Below are positions 36,860 to 45,775 of a stretch of DNA of 64,000 nucleotides, one piece after another. The first letter of the stretch is position 1; each line of letters starts with the position of its first letter. Under the pieces are notes generated by a model. It did not search any database. It was not told the DNA's origin and saw nothing but the letters and a program-made list of their open reading frames with translations. The stretch is from Methylocystis hirsuta. GTDB taxonomy: Bacteria > Pseudomonadota > Alphaproteobacteria > Rhizobiales > Beijerinckiaceae. Both the position numbers and the translations under genes were made by a program. Location: positions 62,001 through 126,000 of the forward strand of contig NZ_QWDD01000001.1 of NCBI RefSeq assembly GCF_003722355.1. The letters run 5' to 3'.

Positions 36860-36996
36860 CGCCGGGAAATCCGTCCGCATATTATTCTTGCGGCGCGGCA
36901 GGTCGCCGCGTCGGGGCGGAGACTTTGGCGCGGCAGGACGCGAAGCGCAAGGGCGGGGCGATATTCTCGCCCGCTATTGTGCATAAGTGTCGGCTC

Positions 36997-37287
36997 TCAG
37001 CTCAGCCAAGCTGCCGGGTCGCGCATGCCGTGAACGATCGCGATCAGCTTGGCGCCATCCGGCTGAGGCTCGTAAATGATCAGGTAGCGGCCTTCGACCA
37101 GAATCCGTGCAGTTGGACTAAGTTCCGGTCGCGGCGCGCCCATGCGCGGATTTTCGGCGGCAAGATGCGCCTTTTTCATCATGCGGCGAAAAAGCTTGTC
37201 CGCCGCGGCGGCATTGTCCATGGCGATCGTCGCCCAAATTTCAAAAAGGTCCGCTTCCGCGCGAGGCGTCAGCGTGAGTTTAGCCAC
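36997..37287 (-). CDS. parE: ParE/RelE-superfamily toxin
   Basis: 96 residues. MAKLTLTPRAEADLFEIW at the start and ILVEGRYLIIYEPQPDGAKLIAIVHGMRD near the end (in parts) follow the ParE pattern; ParE toxins poison DNA gyrase. Overlaps the antitoxin gene by 8 bases, with the antitoxin first. Confidence 0.88.
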   Translation of the reverse strand: MAKLTLTPRAEADLFEIWATIAMDNAAAADKLFRRMMKKAHLAAENPRMGAPRPELSPTARILVEGRYLIIYEPQPDGAKLIAIVHGMRDPAAWLS

Positions 37288-37540
37288 GCGCCGCGGCTTT
37301 TTTCCGGAACTCCTTCAGCAGATCCTCCGCGCCTATCTCGCGGGCATCGCCGCTGGCAAGGCCCGCGTCATAAGCCTTCTTCAGGCGCGCCAATTCAAGC
37401 GCGCGCAAATCCTCGCGCTGCTCCCATAGGCGAAGCGCGTCGCGCAAGACCTCGCTGTTCGAGGCGTAAGCGCCTGTGTCGACCGCCTTTTTAATTCGGC
37501 TCGCCTGCTGCTGCGAAAGCGAGATCGTCATGGTTCGCAT
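37280..37540 (-). CDS. parD: ParD-family antitoxin (CopG-like ribbon-helix-helix)
   Basis: 86 residues from ATG 37540, which has GGAGAGG eight bases upstream. MRTMTISLSQQQASRIKKAV is the beta-strand and first helix of the ribbon-helix-helix DNA-binding fold; GAYASNSEVLRDALRLW is the second helix typical of ParD. The C-terminal half (KKAYDAGLASGDAREIG) wraps the toxin. A palindrome in the promoter suggests autorepression. Confidence 0.9.
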   Translation of the reverse strand: MRTMTISLSQQQASRIKKAVDTGAYASNSEVLRDALRLWEQREDLRALELARLKKAYDAGLASGDAREIGAEDLLKEFRKKAAARG

Positions 37541-37546
37541 GGGATT

Positions 37547-37588
37547 ATCCTCTCCAATCAGATTATCGGATTTTGTTAAATTTTCACA
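37547..37588 (-). promoter_or_regulatory. parDE promoter with operator-like palindrome
   Basis: On the minus strand TTGTGA and TAATCT, 18 bases apart, resemble -35 and -10 elements. The -10 overlaps a pseudo-palindrome at 37556-37572 with half-sites AATCnGAT and ATCnGATT, and this is followed at once by the GGAGAGG ribosome binding site of parD. The position fits autoregulation by the ParD or ParDE complex. Confidence 0.55.
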
Positions 37589-37697
37589 AGATCTCATGAC
37601 ATACAGCTCCGCTCTCTCTTTAACCGGCCCTTAAACGGCCTTCGTTACGCTTCATCAGGCACTTCGGCCCGTGCGGCGGCGACAGGCGAGCAACCCG

Positions 37698-39944
37698 ATG
37701 GCGCGCATCGATAAGCGTCGCGAACCGCGGTTCGACGACGACGAAGACGGCGAATTGCGCGCCGAGCGCCGTCCGCCGCCCCGTCCGCGCCCGCGCAAAA
37801 AATCGCGGCGCTCGCGCTCGCTCTTTGGCGCGCTCATCTACTGGAGCTTCACGCTGGCGCTCTGGGGGGCCATCGCCGGAGGCGGCCTCGCCGTCTATTA
37901 CGGCTCGCGCCTGCCGCCGATTGATCAGCTGGCGGTGCCTAAGCGCCCGCCCAATATCGCCATCCTCGACGCGACCGGCGAGCTTCTCGCCAACCGCGGC
38001 GACACGGGCGGCGCGGCGGTCCGGCTCGCGGACCTCCCGCCCTATGTCCCGAAGGCCTTCATCGCCATCGAGGATCGCCGCTTCTATTCGCATTGGGGGG
38101 TCGATCCGATCGGCATCGGCCGCGCCATCGTTCGCAACGTCACAGGGCGCGGCGGCATGCAGGGCGGCTCGACCCTGACGCAGCAGCTCGCCAAAAACCT
38201 GTTCCTGACCCAGGAGCGAACCATCTCGCGCAAGATCCAGGAGGCGATCCTCGCGCTTTGGCTCGAGCACAAATATTCCAAGGACCAGATCCTCGAACTC
38301 TATCTCAACCGTGTCTATTTCGGGTCCGGCGCCTATGGCGTCGAAGCCGCGGCCGAGCGCTATTTCGGCCATGGCGCGAAAACCATCACTTTGTCTGAAG
38401 CCGCCGTCCTCGCCGGGCTGATGAAGGCGCCGAGCAAGCTTGCGCCGGATCGCAATCCGGAGGGAGCGGCCGAGCGCGCGGCGCAAGTGATCGCCGCCAT
38501 GGCGCAGGAAGGCCATATCACCGAGGCGATGGCGAAGGCCGCGCTCTCGCATCCGGCGCGCGCCCGCCAGGATATCGGCGGCGGGTCGATCAATTACGCG
38601 GCCGATTATGTCATGGACATGCTCGACGACACGATCGGGGCCATCGACCAGGATATCGTCGTCACGACGACAATCGACGCGCGCATGGAGATGGCGGCGG
38701 AAGGCGCGCTCAAACAAGAGCTCGAAGAGAAAGGCGCCAAATTCGGCGTCGCCCAGGGCGCGCTCGTCGCCCTCGATCCGACCGGCGCGATTCGCGCGCT
38801 CGTCGGCGGGCGCGACTATTCGGCCAGCCAGTTCAATCGCGCGGTCTCCGCGAAACGCCAGCCAGGCTCCGCCTTCAAACCCTTTGTCTATCTGACGGGG
38901 CTCGAACAGGGACTTACCCCTGAGTCCGTACGCGAGGATGGTCCGCTCGACGTCAAAGGCTGGCGGCCCGAAAACTACAGTCATCAGTATCTTGGACCCG
39001 TCACGCTCACCAAGGCGCTGTCGCTGTCGCTCAACACCGTCGCCGTGCGCGTCGGCCTGGAAGTCGGCCCCAAGGCCGTGGCCAAGACCGCGCATCGCCT
39101 CGGCGTCCAGTCCGACCTGCAGGCCAACGCCTCGATCGCGCTCGGCACGTCGGAGGTGACGCCGCTCGAACTCGTCGCCGCCTATGCGCCCTTCGCCAAT
39201 GGCGGGATCGGCGTCCAGCCGCATGTCATTCTCAAGGTGAAGACCGCCGCCGGCAAGACGCTCTACCAGCGCAGGAGCGCGTCGCTCGGCCGCGTCATCG
39301 CGCCGCAATATGTGGCGATGATGAACGACATGATGCGGGAGACGCTGCTCACCGGCACCGCCCGCAAGGCCGAGCTTCCGGGATGGGACGCCGCGGGCAA
39401 AACCGGCACGAGCCAGGATTTCCGCGACGCGTGGTTCGTCGGCTACACGGGCCGGCTGGTGGCGGGGGTCTGGCTCGGCAATGACGACAACTCGCCGACG
39501 AAAAAAGCTTCCGGGGGCAATCTGCCGGTCGAAATCTGGAGCCGCTTCATGAGCGTCGCTTTGAAGGGCCAGCCGGTCGCCGGACTGCCCTCGGGCGCCT
39601 GGCGGTCTGAAAACATTGCGCTCCCCGAGGAGATCGCCAAGCCGATGGATGACCTCATCGGCTTGTTCACCGGGGAGTCGAGGCCCGCGCCGCGGCCGCA
39701 ATCCGCGAGAACGGCGCCGGCGCCGCGACCGCCCGCGCCAATCCCCGCCGACTCGCCCGAGCGACCGGCTCTAGCGGAGGCGTCGCCCGCGCCGCGCGAC
39801 GCTCCGCCCCGGTCGCCGCCGCGCGCGATCGACGATCTTCTGCCGCCGGAAGACATCCCGACGGTCGGCTCGATCGAACGGCCGCGGCAGAGGCGCGGCC
39901 CTTCGGAACGAAGCGTTTTCGAGCAGCTTTTCGGCGGCGGCTGA
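37698..39944 (+). CDS. Class A penicillin-binding protein (PBP1A family)
   Basis: 748 residues. A basic, Arg-rich cytoplasmic tail (~1-45), one membrane anchor (~48-70), a GT51 transglycosylase domain with EDRRFYSHWGVDPIG (~120) and GGSTLTQQLAKNLFL (~155-170), then a transpeptidase with the SxxK nucleophile in PGSAFKPF (~390), SLN (~437) and KTGTS (~567), and a Pro/Ala-rich tail of about 90 residues. Polymerises and cross-links peptidoglycan. ATG 37698 has AGGCGAG at 37684-37690. Divergent from parDE. Confidence 0.94.
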   Translation: MARIDKRREPRFDDDEDGELRAERRPPPRPRPRKKSRRSRSLFGALIYWSFTLALWGAIAGGGLAVYYGSRLPPIDQLAVPKRPPNIAILDATGELLANRGDTGGAAVRLADLPPYVPKAFIAIEDRRFYSHWGVDPIGIGRAIVRNVTGRGGMQGGSTLTQQLAKNLFLTQERTISRKIQEAILALWLEHKYSKDQILELYLNRVYFGSGAYGVEAAAERYFGHGAKTITLSEAAVLAGLMKAPSKLAPDRNPEGAAERAAQVIAAMAQEGHITEAMAKAALSHPARARQDIGGGSINYAADYVMDMLDDTIGAIDQDIVVTTTIDARMEMAAEGALKQELEEKGAKFGVAQGALVALDPTGAIRALVGGRDYSASQFNRAVSAKRQPGSAFKPFVYLTGLEQGLTPESVREDGPLDVKGWRPENYSHQYLGPVTLTKALSLSLNTVAVRVGLEVGPKAVAKTAHRLGVQSDLQANASIALGTSEVTPLELVAAYAPFANGGIGVQPHVILKVKTAAGKTLYQRRSASLGRVIAPQYVAMMNDMMRETLLTGTARKAELPGWDAAGKTGTSQDFRDAWFVGYTGRLVAGVWLGNDDNSPTKKASGGNLPVEIWSRFMSVALKGQPVAGLPSGAWRSENIALPEEIAKPMDDLIGLFTGESRPAPRPQSARTAPAPRPPAPIPADSPERPALAEASPAPRDAPPRSPPRAIDDLLPPEDIPTVGSIERPRQRRGPSERSVFEQLFGGG

Positions 39945-39980
39945 GACAGCGGTCGATCGCGGCGCCGCGACCGGCAGACG

Positions 39981-40814
39981 CTATTCCGCGGGGGCGCCCA
40001 CCGAGGCCGAGGGCGGCCGCGCGGCGAAAAATTTGGTGGCGGCGACAATGGCGACGAGCGTCACGAGATAGACCGCGACCTGCATGGCGGAAGGCTGGTC
40101 GGCGTAACCGATCAAGGTATGCAGCACCCTGCCGACGATGCTCTTATCCGACAAAACCCATGACGAGTCCCAGGCGGTGTCGGAGAGCGCCGTCACAAAG
40201 CCCGCCTGCTGAAGAAAGGCGACGCATTGCGCCGCGAGGCCGGCGGCGAGCAGCGTGATGAGCCATGTCGTCACCGCGAACAGCCGTTTCGCGGGGATGG
40301 AGACCAGCCCGTAAAAGGTCGCGACGCTCGTCACGGCGCCGAGCGCCAGTCCGGCCAGTCCCCCGGCGAAGACGTCCCAGCCGGATTCGCCCGAGGCGAG
40401 AATGCCGTAGAGAAACAGCGCCACCTCGGCGCCTTCGCGCAGCACGGCGAGGCCGACGACGGCGGTCAGCGCGAAGAGCGTCTCGTCGCCGCGCGCCACC
40501 GCCCGCCCGACGTCGGAAAGGTTCTGCGCCAGCTCGCGCCCATGCTGCGCCATCCAGATATTGTGCCAGACGAGCATGACGACGGCGACCGCGAGGATGG
40601 CGGCGTTAAAGAGTTCCTGGCCGCTGCCGGCGAAGGCTTGCGAGAGTCGATCGGCGAAGGCGGCGACGATAATCGCGCCCAGCGCGCCGATTCCGACGCC
40701 GGCGGCGACGAAGCCGCGCGACCCGGCGACGCCGCGCGTCACGGCGAGAACGATGCCGACGATGAGGCCGGCCTCGATGGCCTCGCGGAAGACGATGATG
40801 AGCGCGCCGAGCAT
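39981..40814 (-). CDS. FTR1-family high-affinity iron permease
   Basis: 277 residues, about seven membrane helices. Both iron-binding REXXE motifs are visible: FREAIEAGL (~9-17) and LREGAEVALFLYG (~127-139). Family members move ferric or oxidised ferrous iron across the inner membrane together with a periplasmic partner. The cupredoxin gene ends two bases upstream, so they form one operon. No EfeB-type peroxidase is adjacent. Confidence 0.92.
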   Translation of the reverse strand: MLGALIIVFREAIEAGLIVGIVLAVTRGVAGSRGFVAAGVGIGALGAIIVAAFADRLSQAFAGSGQELFNAAILAVAVVMLVWHNIWMAQHGRELAQNLSDVGRAVARGDETLFALTAVVGLAVLREGAEVALFLYGILASGESGWDVFAGGLAGLALGAVTSVATFYGLVSIPAKRLFAVTTWLITLLAAGLAAQCVAFLQQAGFVTALSDTAWDSSWVLSDKSIVGRVLHTLIGYADQPSAMQVAVYLVTLVAIVAATKFFAARPPSASVGAPAE

Positions 40815-40816
40815 GG

Positions 40817-41158
40817 CTATTCCGCGATGACCTCGCCCTTGGCGGCGTCCTCGTGGAACTCGCCGACGAATTTGTAGCGGCCGGACTTCAGCGGCCGAAG
40901 CGTGAAGGTCGCCTCGCTATTGCCGGGGATCACCTTCTCGATCCGCAGGCTCTTGCTTTCGAACTCTTCGGGCGTGGCGTCGAGATTCTTCACGGTCAGC
41001 GTCGCCGGCTGATTGGCTGGAACGCGAAGTTCGGCCGGTTCGAAGCGGTGATCCTTGATCGTGAGCGTGAAGGCGTTCTCAGCCGCAGCGGCGACGGAAA
41101 TGCCCAAGACCGAGGCCACGAGGACCCCCACAAAATGGTCGCGCTTCAAAAACCGCAT
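40817..41158 (-). CDS. Periplasmic cupredoxin-domain protein (EfeO-like)
   Basis: 113 residues. A signal peptide (VLVASVLGISVAAAAE) is followed by a single cupredoxin fold (FTLTIKDHRFEPAELRVPAN, TLTVKNLDATPEEF, SGRYKFVGEFHED). Such domains bind copper or iron next to FTR1 permeases, and the two genes are transcribed together with a two-base gap. The start is taken at ATG 41158 because it opens a normal signal peptide; GGGAG lies directly against it, which is closer than ideal. Confidence 0.85.
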   Translation of the reverse strand: MRFLKRDHFVGVLVASVLGISVAAAAENAFTLTIKDHRFEPAELRVPANQPATLTVKNLDATPEEFESKSLRIEKVIPGNSEATFTLRPLKSGRYKFVGEFHEDAAKGEVIAE

Positions 41159-41280
41159 CTCCCGAGTTCGATGAGCGCCGAGGGTCCGCCGCGTCCATAT
41201 CGAAAGTAAGAAGCCCAAAACATGAGGTCAATCAATCTAATCTGGATCGCTTCCAAGCTGATGTCGCAGGCTTGCGCGCT

Positions 41281-41622
41281 TTAGCCTGGATAGCCGTGAC
41301 GCGATTTCGAGGCGCGCAGCAGCGACAGCGCGCGGCCGTCGGCGCCGCTGGAGCAGGCTGACGCCGCCTCGCCGATCTCATTCGAGATCTGGGCGTGGAC
41401 GGTCCTGTTGACGTGCCCCATCGCGAGATCATTGTCGATGACGGAGCGATAGCGCGCCACGGCGCCGGCGCAGCCCGGGGCGTCCGGCGGAGGCGCTTCG
41501 CTCATCCGCGCTGGCGGCGGGCCCGCTGGTCCGGGAGGAACGATCTGCGGTTGGCGCGCGGCGTTGCAGCCGGCGAGGCCAGCCGCGGCGCATGCGGCCA
41601 AGAAAAGCAAACCTGCGCGCAT
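41281..41622 (-). CDS. Small lipoprotein, unknown function
   Basis: 113 residues. The N-terminal MRAGLLFLAACAAAGLAGC is a lipoprotein signal with lipobox LAGC (Cys 19), followed by a Pro-rich stretch and a helical region (CAGAVARYRSVIDNDLAMGH, EIGEAASACSSG) with two Cys that could pair. ATG 41622 is chosen because it opens the signal; longer starts add a basic segment. Not recognised beyond that. Confidence 0.7.
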   Translation of the reverse strand: MRAGLLFLAACAAAGLAGCNAARQPQIVPPGPAGPPPARMSEAPPPDAPGCAGAVARYRSVIDNDLAMGHVNRTVHAQISNEIGEAASACSSGADGRALSLLRASKSRHGYPG

Positions 41623-41785
41623 CCGTTTCTCCAATGCTTGGCTGAAGTTTCGCCTCTCATAACGGCGAGCGCCCTTCTTGGGCAAATATTTTCCTCTTCG
41701 CTTGCCGGCGCCGCCAAACCGCGTCAGCATCGCAAAGCGCCCTGACGCTGTTTTGTCCGCAGTTGCTTAAGCTGTTGGAGGAAAA

Positions 41786-42985
41786 ATGATTCGCAACATT
41801 GTCTTGCTCGACGGCACATGGAATACGCCACGCGATTTCACCAGCATCTGCAAGAAGTCCTGGGACGAGAAAGTCGCCGAAAAGCTCATCCCTGCGAAAG
41901 GCGCGGACGGCGTCGAACAGAATGTCCGCTACTTCTCGGGCGTCGGCGCCGAAGGATTCAAGATCGTCGGCGGCGCCGCCGGCCTCGGGCTGCGGACCAT
42001 CGTGCAGGACGCCTATAATTGGGTCGTCGACAATTATCGGGACGATCAGGAGCTGTACATCTATGGATTTTCGCGCGGCGCCTATGCCGCCCGCGCCTTG
42101 GCCGGCCTGATCGGCGACTGTGGCATCCGAAAGACCAGAGACAAAAGCATCTTCGGCATCGCGCGCGCCAACAAGAGCGCGAAAAAGGCCTCCCAGTCGG
42201 GCGCGCCGCCAAGCGGTCCCGACATTCAGGCGAACAATCGCATCAAGCTGCTCGGCGTGTTCGACACAGTCGGCTCCTATGGGGTGCCGGCCGGGTTCAG
42301 CGGACTCGCCCCGCTCGGGCGCTACGTCACGCTGATGGTGTTCGGCGGGTTCGAGGATACGCAGCTCGGCCCGCATGTCGATCATGCCCTGCACGCAATC
42401 GGGGTCGACGAGCGCCGGCGTCCGTTTACGCCGACCTTCTGGACGGTGAAGAAGGGGGCGCCGCATCCCGCGAACATCGAGCAGAACTGGTTTCCTGGCG
42501 TCCACTGCAACGTCGGCGGCGGCTATCCGGAATCGGGGCTTTCCGACATTGCGCTGATCTGGATGATCGCACGCACGCAGGCGCTGACGGGTCTCTCCTT
42601 TGACGCGGCGGCCATAAAGCGGACGCTGAAGCCCAATATCGACGGCGACATTCCAGACTCGGCCGAGAAGTTTCCCATCGACAGGAATTTTCCGCGCGCG
42701 CGGGAGATCTTCCCGGCCGGCGCGCCGGCGAATAGTCTTGTCAGCGCCGGCGGGGACCCAGGGGAGGAGCAGGTCAACGAAAAGATCCATTGGAGCGTGC
42801 TCGCCAAGCTCGGCCGGAGCTGCAACATCTATGGCGCGGCGAACGCCCGCTACGATCCTCCCAATCTGAAGGAGGCGATGGCGCGGCTTGGCCCCGACCT
42901 CGCGGGGAAGGTCGCCGCGATCACGCCGGAAGAGCAGGACCTGCTGCCGCCGGAGCTGGCGTCGCTCGCCCGGGTCAGCGCGTGA
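41786..42985 (+). CDS. DUF2235 (Tle-like) alpha/beta hydrolase
   Basis: 399 residues. NIVLLDGTWNTP at the start and YGFSRGAYAARALAGLIG (~95-112, with the GxSxG-type nucleophile elbow) are DUF2235 hallmarks. The family includes type VI secreted phospholipases but also many cytosolic members, and no secretion genes are nearby, so a lipase or esterase role is only a guess. GGAGG sits five to six bases before the ATG. Confidence 0.85.
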   Translation: MIRNIVLLDGTWNTPRDFTSICKKSWDEKVAEKLIPAKGADGVEQNVRYFSGVGAEGFKIVGGAAGLGLRTIVQDAYNWVVDNYRDDQELYIYGFSRGAYAARALAGLIGDCGIRKTRDKSIFGIARANKSAKKASQSGAPPSGPDIQANNRIKLLGVFDTVGSYGVPAGFSGLAPLGRYVTLMVFGGFEDTQLGPHVDHALHAIGVDERRRPFTPTFWTVKKGAPHPANIEQNWFPGVHCNVGGGYPESGLSDIALIWMIARTQALTGLSFDAAAIKRTLKPNIDGDIPDSAEKFPIDRNFPRAREIFPAGAPANSLVSAGGDPGEEQVNEKIHWSVLAKLGRSCNIYGAANARYDPPNLKEAMARLGPDLAGKVAAITPEEQDLLPPELASLARVSA

Positions 42986-43171
42986 CCATTCGGCTCGATC
43001 CTCCCGCCCGAGCGTTTTTCCGCTTGGCGGCGTGGCGGCGAGAGGCTATAAGCGCTGGAATTCGTGGCGCGCGGCCGGCAGGTCCCGCGCCGCGATCGTT
43101 TTGCGGCGCGAGTCATTTGCGACGCGAGTCAGAGGGGCGGGTCGCGCCCCCGCGCACAGCCCGGTAGCCGA

Positions 43172-43363
43172 ATGGTCAATCCGTTTCAATTCCTACAGGA
43201 AGTCCGCGCCGAAGCGGGCAAGGTCACCTGGCCTTCGCGGCGCGAGACGCTCATCACGACCGGCCTCGTCATCCTGATGGTGCTATTCGCCAGCCTGTTT
43301 TTCGTCATCGTCGATTACGCGCTGCGTTTCGGCGTCGGCCTGATGCTGGGCGTCGGGCATTAA
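43172..43363 (+). CDS. secE: Protein translocase subunit SecE
   Basis: 63 residues. MVNPFQFLQEVRAEAGKVTW is the typical cytoplasmic amphipathic helix, then one membrane helix (VILMVLFASLFFVIVDYAL). Stabilises SecY. An upstream in-frame start (43064) would add a 36-residue basic stretch and is unlikely. The usual upstream tRNA-Trp gene was looked for and not found. Twenty-four bases before nusG. Confidence 0.93.
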   Translation: MVNPFQFLQEVRAEAGKVTWPSRRETLITTGLVILMVLFASLFFVIVDYALRFGVGLMLGVGH

Positions 43364-43387
43364 TTCATTGGAGCTTGTCGCGCCGCT

Positions 43388-43918
43388 ATGAGCATGCGCT
43401 GGTATATCGTTCACGCCTATTCGAACTTCGAAAAGAAGGTCGCCGAAGCGATCCGCGAGGGCGCGGCGCAGCGCGGACTCGCTGACCAATTCGAAGAGAT
43501 TCTGGTCCCGACCGAACAGGTCATGGAAGTGCGGCGCGGACGCAAGGTCTCGGCCGAGCGCAAATTCTTTCCCGGCTATGTGCTGGTGAAATGCGAACTC
43601 TCCGATCAGGTCTTCTCGCTCATCAAGAATACGCCGAAGGTCACGGGCTTTCTCGGCGCCGACAACAAGCCGATGCCGATCAGCGAGGAAGAGGCGCTGC
43701 GCATCAAGGGCCAGGTCGCCGATGGCGTCGAGCGGCCAAAGCCGACGATCATGTTCGAGGTGGGCGAGACGGTGCGCGTCGCCGACGGGCCTTTCGCTTC
43801 GTTCAACGGCCTCGTCGAGGAGATCGACGAGGCGCGTTCGCGCCTCAAGGTCGCCGTGTCGATCTTCGGCCGGCCGACGCCGGTCGAGCTGGAGTTCGCC
43901 CAGGTCGAGAAGGTTTAA
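43388..43918 (+). CDS. nusG: Transcription termination/antitermination factor NusG
   Basis: 176 residues. NGN domain at the start ([20 protein letters not shown] ... [12 protein letters not shown]) binds the RNA polymerase clamp; a C-terminal KOW domain ([19 protein letters not shown]) contacts Rho or ribosomal S10. Follows secE closely. In most bacteria rplK follows; here about 1.9 kb with three other genes intervenes. Confidence 0.96.
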   Translation: MSMRWYIVHAYSNFEKKVAEAIREGAAQRGLADQFEEILVPTEQVMEVRRGRKVSAERKFFPGYVLVKCELSDQVFSLIKNTPKVTGFLGADNKPMPISEEEALRIKGQVADGVERPKPTIMFEVGETVRVADGPFASFNGLVEEIDEARSRLKVAVSIFGRPTPVELEFAQVEKV

Positions 43919-43921
43919 GGC

Positions 43922-44182
43922 CTAACGCGCGGGCGATCTATCCGGCCCGCTTTCTCCCTTGGCGCCGCCGTCCGCGGGCGCATCTTTCCGCTCAGGGGGC
44001 GCCACGGCGCATCGCTGAGCTCGGCACGCCGGGCAAACGCCGCGCCATCCGTAATAATAGAACCCGATCCCAGCGAGCAGGCCAGCCCAGCCGAGCAGCG
44101 TCTCTCCCATGTATAAATTGGAGAAGATCATCGCCGCGAGTCCGGCGGCCATGAAGGCGAGGCGCTTTGCGTAATCTGACAT
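43922..44182 (-). CDS. Small membrane protein, DUF2892-like
   Basis: 86 residues from ATG 44182, which has an AGGAAAGGAAG-type ribosome binding site. Two hydrophobic segments (LAFMAAGLAAMIFSNLY and LLGWAGLLAGIGFYYYGW) followed by GVCPACR resemble the DUF2892 inner-membrane fold. The Cys pair and charged tail are its only other features. Transcribed convergently against nusG, ending three bases after it. Confidence 0.6.
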   Translation of the reverse strand: MSDYAKRLAFMAAGLAAMIFSNLYMGETLLGWAGLLAGIGFYYYGWRGVCPACRAQRCAVAPPERKDAPADGGAKGESGPDRSPAR

Positions 44183-44281
44183 GCAGGCTTCCTTTCCTCG
44201 ATGGAGGTGGGAAGCCGGAGACAAAGGCGCAATGCGGCGCTATGTTGGGTCGGCGCATTTCCGCAGTCGATGGAAGCCGCG

Positions 44282-44650
44282 ATGAGCGACGAGCCCGAAA
44301 ATTTCACGCTGGCGCTGCTGCGCAAGATCGACGGCAAGGTCGACAACCTTGCCAGCGAGGTCGCGGACATGCGCAAGGCGATGGCGACGAAGAGCGACGT
44401 CGCCGACGTTCGATCGGAGCTTCGCTCCGAGATTCATTCGCTGCGCGCCGACGTGGCCTCGGACATGATGAATCTGGAAAAGCAGATCAAGGAGCAAGAG
44501 AAGCGCTTGAGCGACCAGATTTCCGGTTTGCGCCGCTCGGTGATGGAATATCATTCCTCGCAAATCGGCCACGGCGTTCTGCTGACCGAATTCGAGGAGC
44601 GCCTGCGCAGGCTCGAAGAGCACGTCGGCCTCCCGCCCGAGGGGCATTGA
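44282..44650 (+). CDS. Coiled-coil protein of unknown function
   Basis: 122 residues, almost entirely heptad-like helix (LLRKIDGKVDNLASEVADM, RSELRSEIHSLRADVASDM, EKQIKEQEKRLSDQISGL). No membrane segment or enzyme motif. The ATG at 44282 has GGAAG six bases upstream; a longer start (44201) would add 27 unlikely residues. Such short coiled coils occur widely in Rhizobiales; the partner is unknown. Confidence 0.65.
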   Translation: MSDEPENFTLALLRKIDGKVDNLASEVADMRKAMATKSDVADVRSELRSEIHSLRADVASDMMNLEKQIKEQEKRLSDQISGLRRSVMEYHSSQIGHGVLLTEFEERLRRLEEHVGLPPEGH

Positions 44651-44718
44651 GGCTCACAACGGAGGGCGACGCAATCGCCCGGCGCCAAAAGCAAGACATC
44701 GCCTCACGCTTCTGCGCA

Positions 44719-45447
44719 TTACGTCATATACCGCCCGGCGTTGAGATGGATCGTCTGTCCGGTCAGATATTCCGTTTCGATGATCATGCGCACGGCCGGC
44801 CAGATTTCGTCGGGACGTCCCATCCGTCCTAGCGGCAGATCGGATGGCGGCGGCAGGTCCATTCCAGCCAGCATGTCGGTCTCGATCAGCAGCGGCGCGA
44901 TGGCGTTCGCGGTGATGCGATTGTCGCGCAGATAGAGGGCGTAATAGCGCATCAGCCCCTCCATGCCCGCCTTGGACGCCGCATAGGCGGCGGAAACCCT
45001 GCCGCCGATGTGGCCCGCCCCCGATGACATGAAGATGAGCCGCCCGCCTCTTTGCTTGAGATGGGGAATGGCCGCCCGCGACACATGGAACGCCGAAAGA
45101 AGATTGGCGTTCAATGTCTGCTGGAAGGCGGCCCCGTCCAACGCGTCGATCGATCGAATGACGCCCACGCCCGCATTGTTGATGACGCAACCCAAGCGGC
45201 CGAATCGGGCGATGCACGCGTCAACCAGCCACTGCGCCTCGTGTTCGTCGCTCACATCCGCCCGGACCGCGCAGGCAAGCCCGTCCGCGCTGCGGATCTC
45301 TTCGACCACTTCCGCCGCCGCCTCCTCGTCCGATCGATAATTGACCACCACCGCCAGTCCGTATCGGGCGCAGTCCAGCGCCAGCCGCCGCCCGATGCCG
45401 CGCGACGCACCCGTGACGATCACAACAGGTTCGATGTTCATGCTCAC
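44719..45447 (-). CDS. SDR-family oxidoreductase (3-oxoacyl reductase-like)
   Basis: 242 residues. Rossmann motif TGASRGIG (~13-20), NNAG (~90), catalytic Ser in FMSSGAG (~140) and YAASK (~155) are all present, so it is a classical NAD(P)-dependent short-chain dehydrogenase. The substrate is unknown; FabG-like and sugar or steroid members share these motifs. GTG 45447 has AGGAGG nine bases upstream, better than ATG 45441. Points away from rplK. Confidence 0.85.
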   Translation of the reverse strand: MSMNIEPVVIVTGASRGIGRRLALDCARYGLAVVVNYRSDEEAAAEVVEEIRSADGLACAVRADVSDEHEAQWLVDACIARFGRLGCVINNAGVGVIRSIDALDGAAFQQTLNANLLSAFHVSRAAIPHLKQRGGRLIFMSSGAGHIGGRVSAAYAASKAGMEGLMRYYALYLRDNRITANAIAPLLIETDMLAGMDLPPPSDLPLGRMGRPDEIWPAVRMIIETEYLTGQTIHLNAGRYMT

Positions 45448-45775
45448 GCGCTTCGCCCTCCTGGCAGTCGTTCCGTCTTGCGGCGAACAGACGGCGTTGG
45501 TTCGTTCGTCTTCCGCGAAAAAACGAGACTCCGCGAAAAAACGAGACTCCGTAGGTACGGGCGATATTCGCGAAAGACAGGCGCGGGGTTGGCTCTTGCC
45601 CTCCCACCCGCCTTCCCCTAAGAACCGCCAATCCTCGGGCGGTCCCGCCGCCTGAGGAGATCATACGTGGCGGGTCTGCCCTGACGCCATCGGGGAGCTC
45701 CAGGCCGGACCACGAACTGCAACCGGCGCCGACGCGTGAAAAATCGCGGCGGGCGCCAATCGTTGGAGAAAGCAA
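45448..45775. other. rplKA leader region with a tandem duplication
   Basis: About 330 bases between the divergent SDR gene and rplK. CCGCGAAAAAACGAGACT is repeated perfectly and directly at 45513-45530 and 45531-45548. The rest is GC-rich and must hold the rplK promoter and leader; no tRNA or gene was recognised. Confidence 0.5.

Noticed and set aside
37620..39701. 693-codon open frame antisense to the penicillin-binding protein
   Set aside because: Shadow of a strongly conserved gene; composition (Arg, Asp, Gly, Ala) and lack of any motif give it no independent support.
41786..42985. DUF2235 protein as a type VI secretion effector
   Set aside because: No VgrG, Hcp, PAAR, immunity or sheath gene lies nearby, so context does not support a secreted-toxin role.
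42986..43171. tRNA-Trp gene expected upstream of secE
   Set aside because: No cloverleaf, CCA anticodon context or TTCGA-type T-loop could be found; the interval is simply GC-rich spacer.
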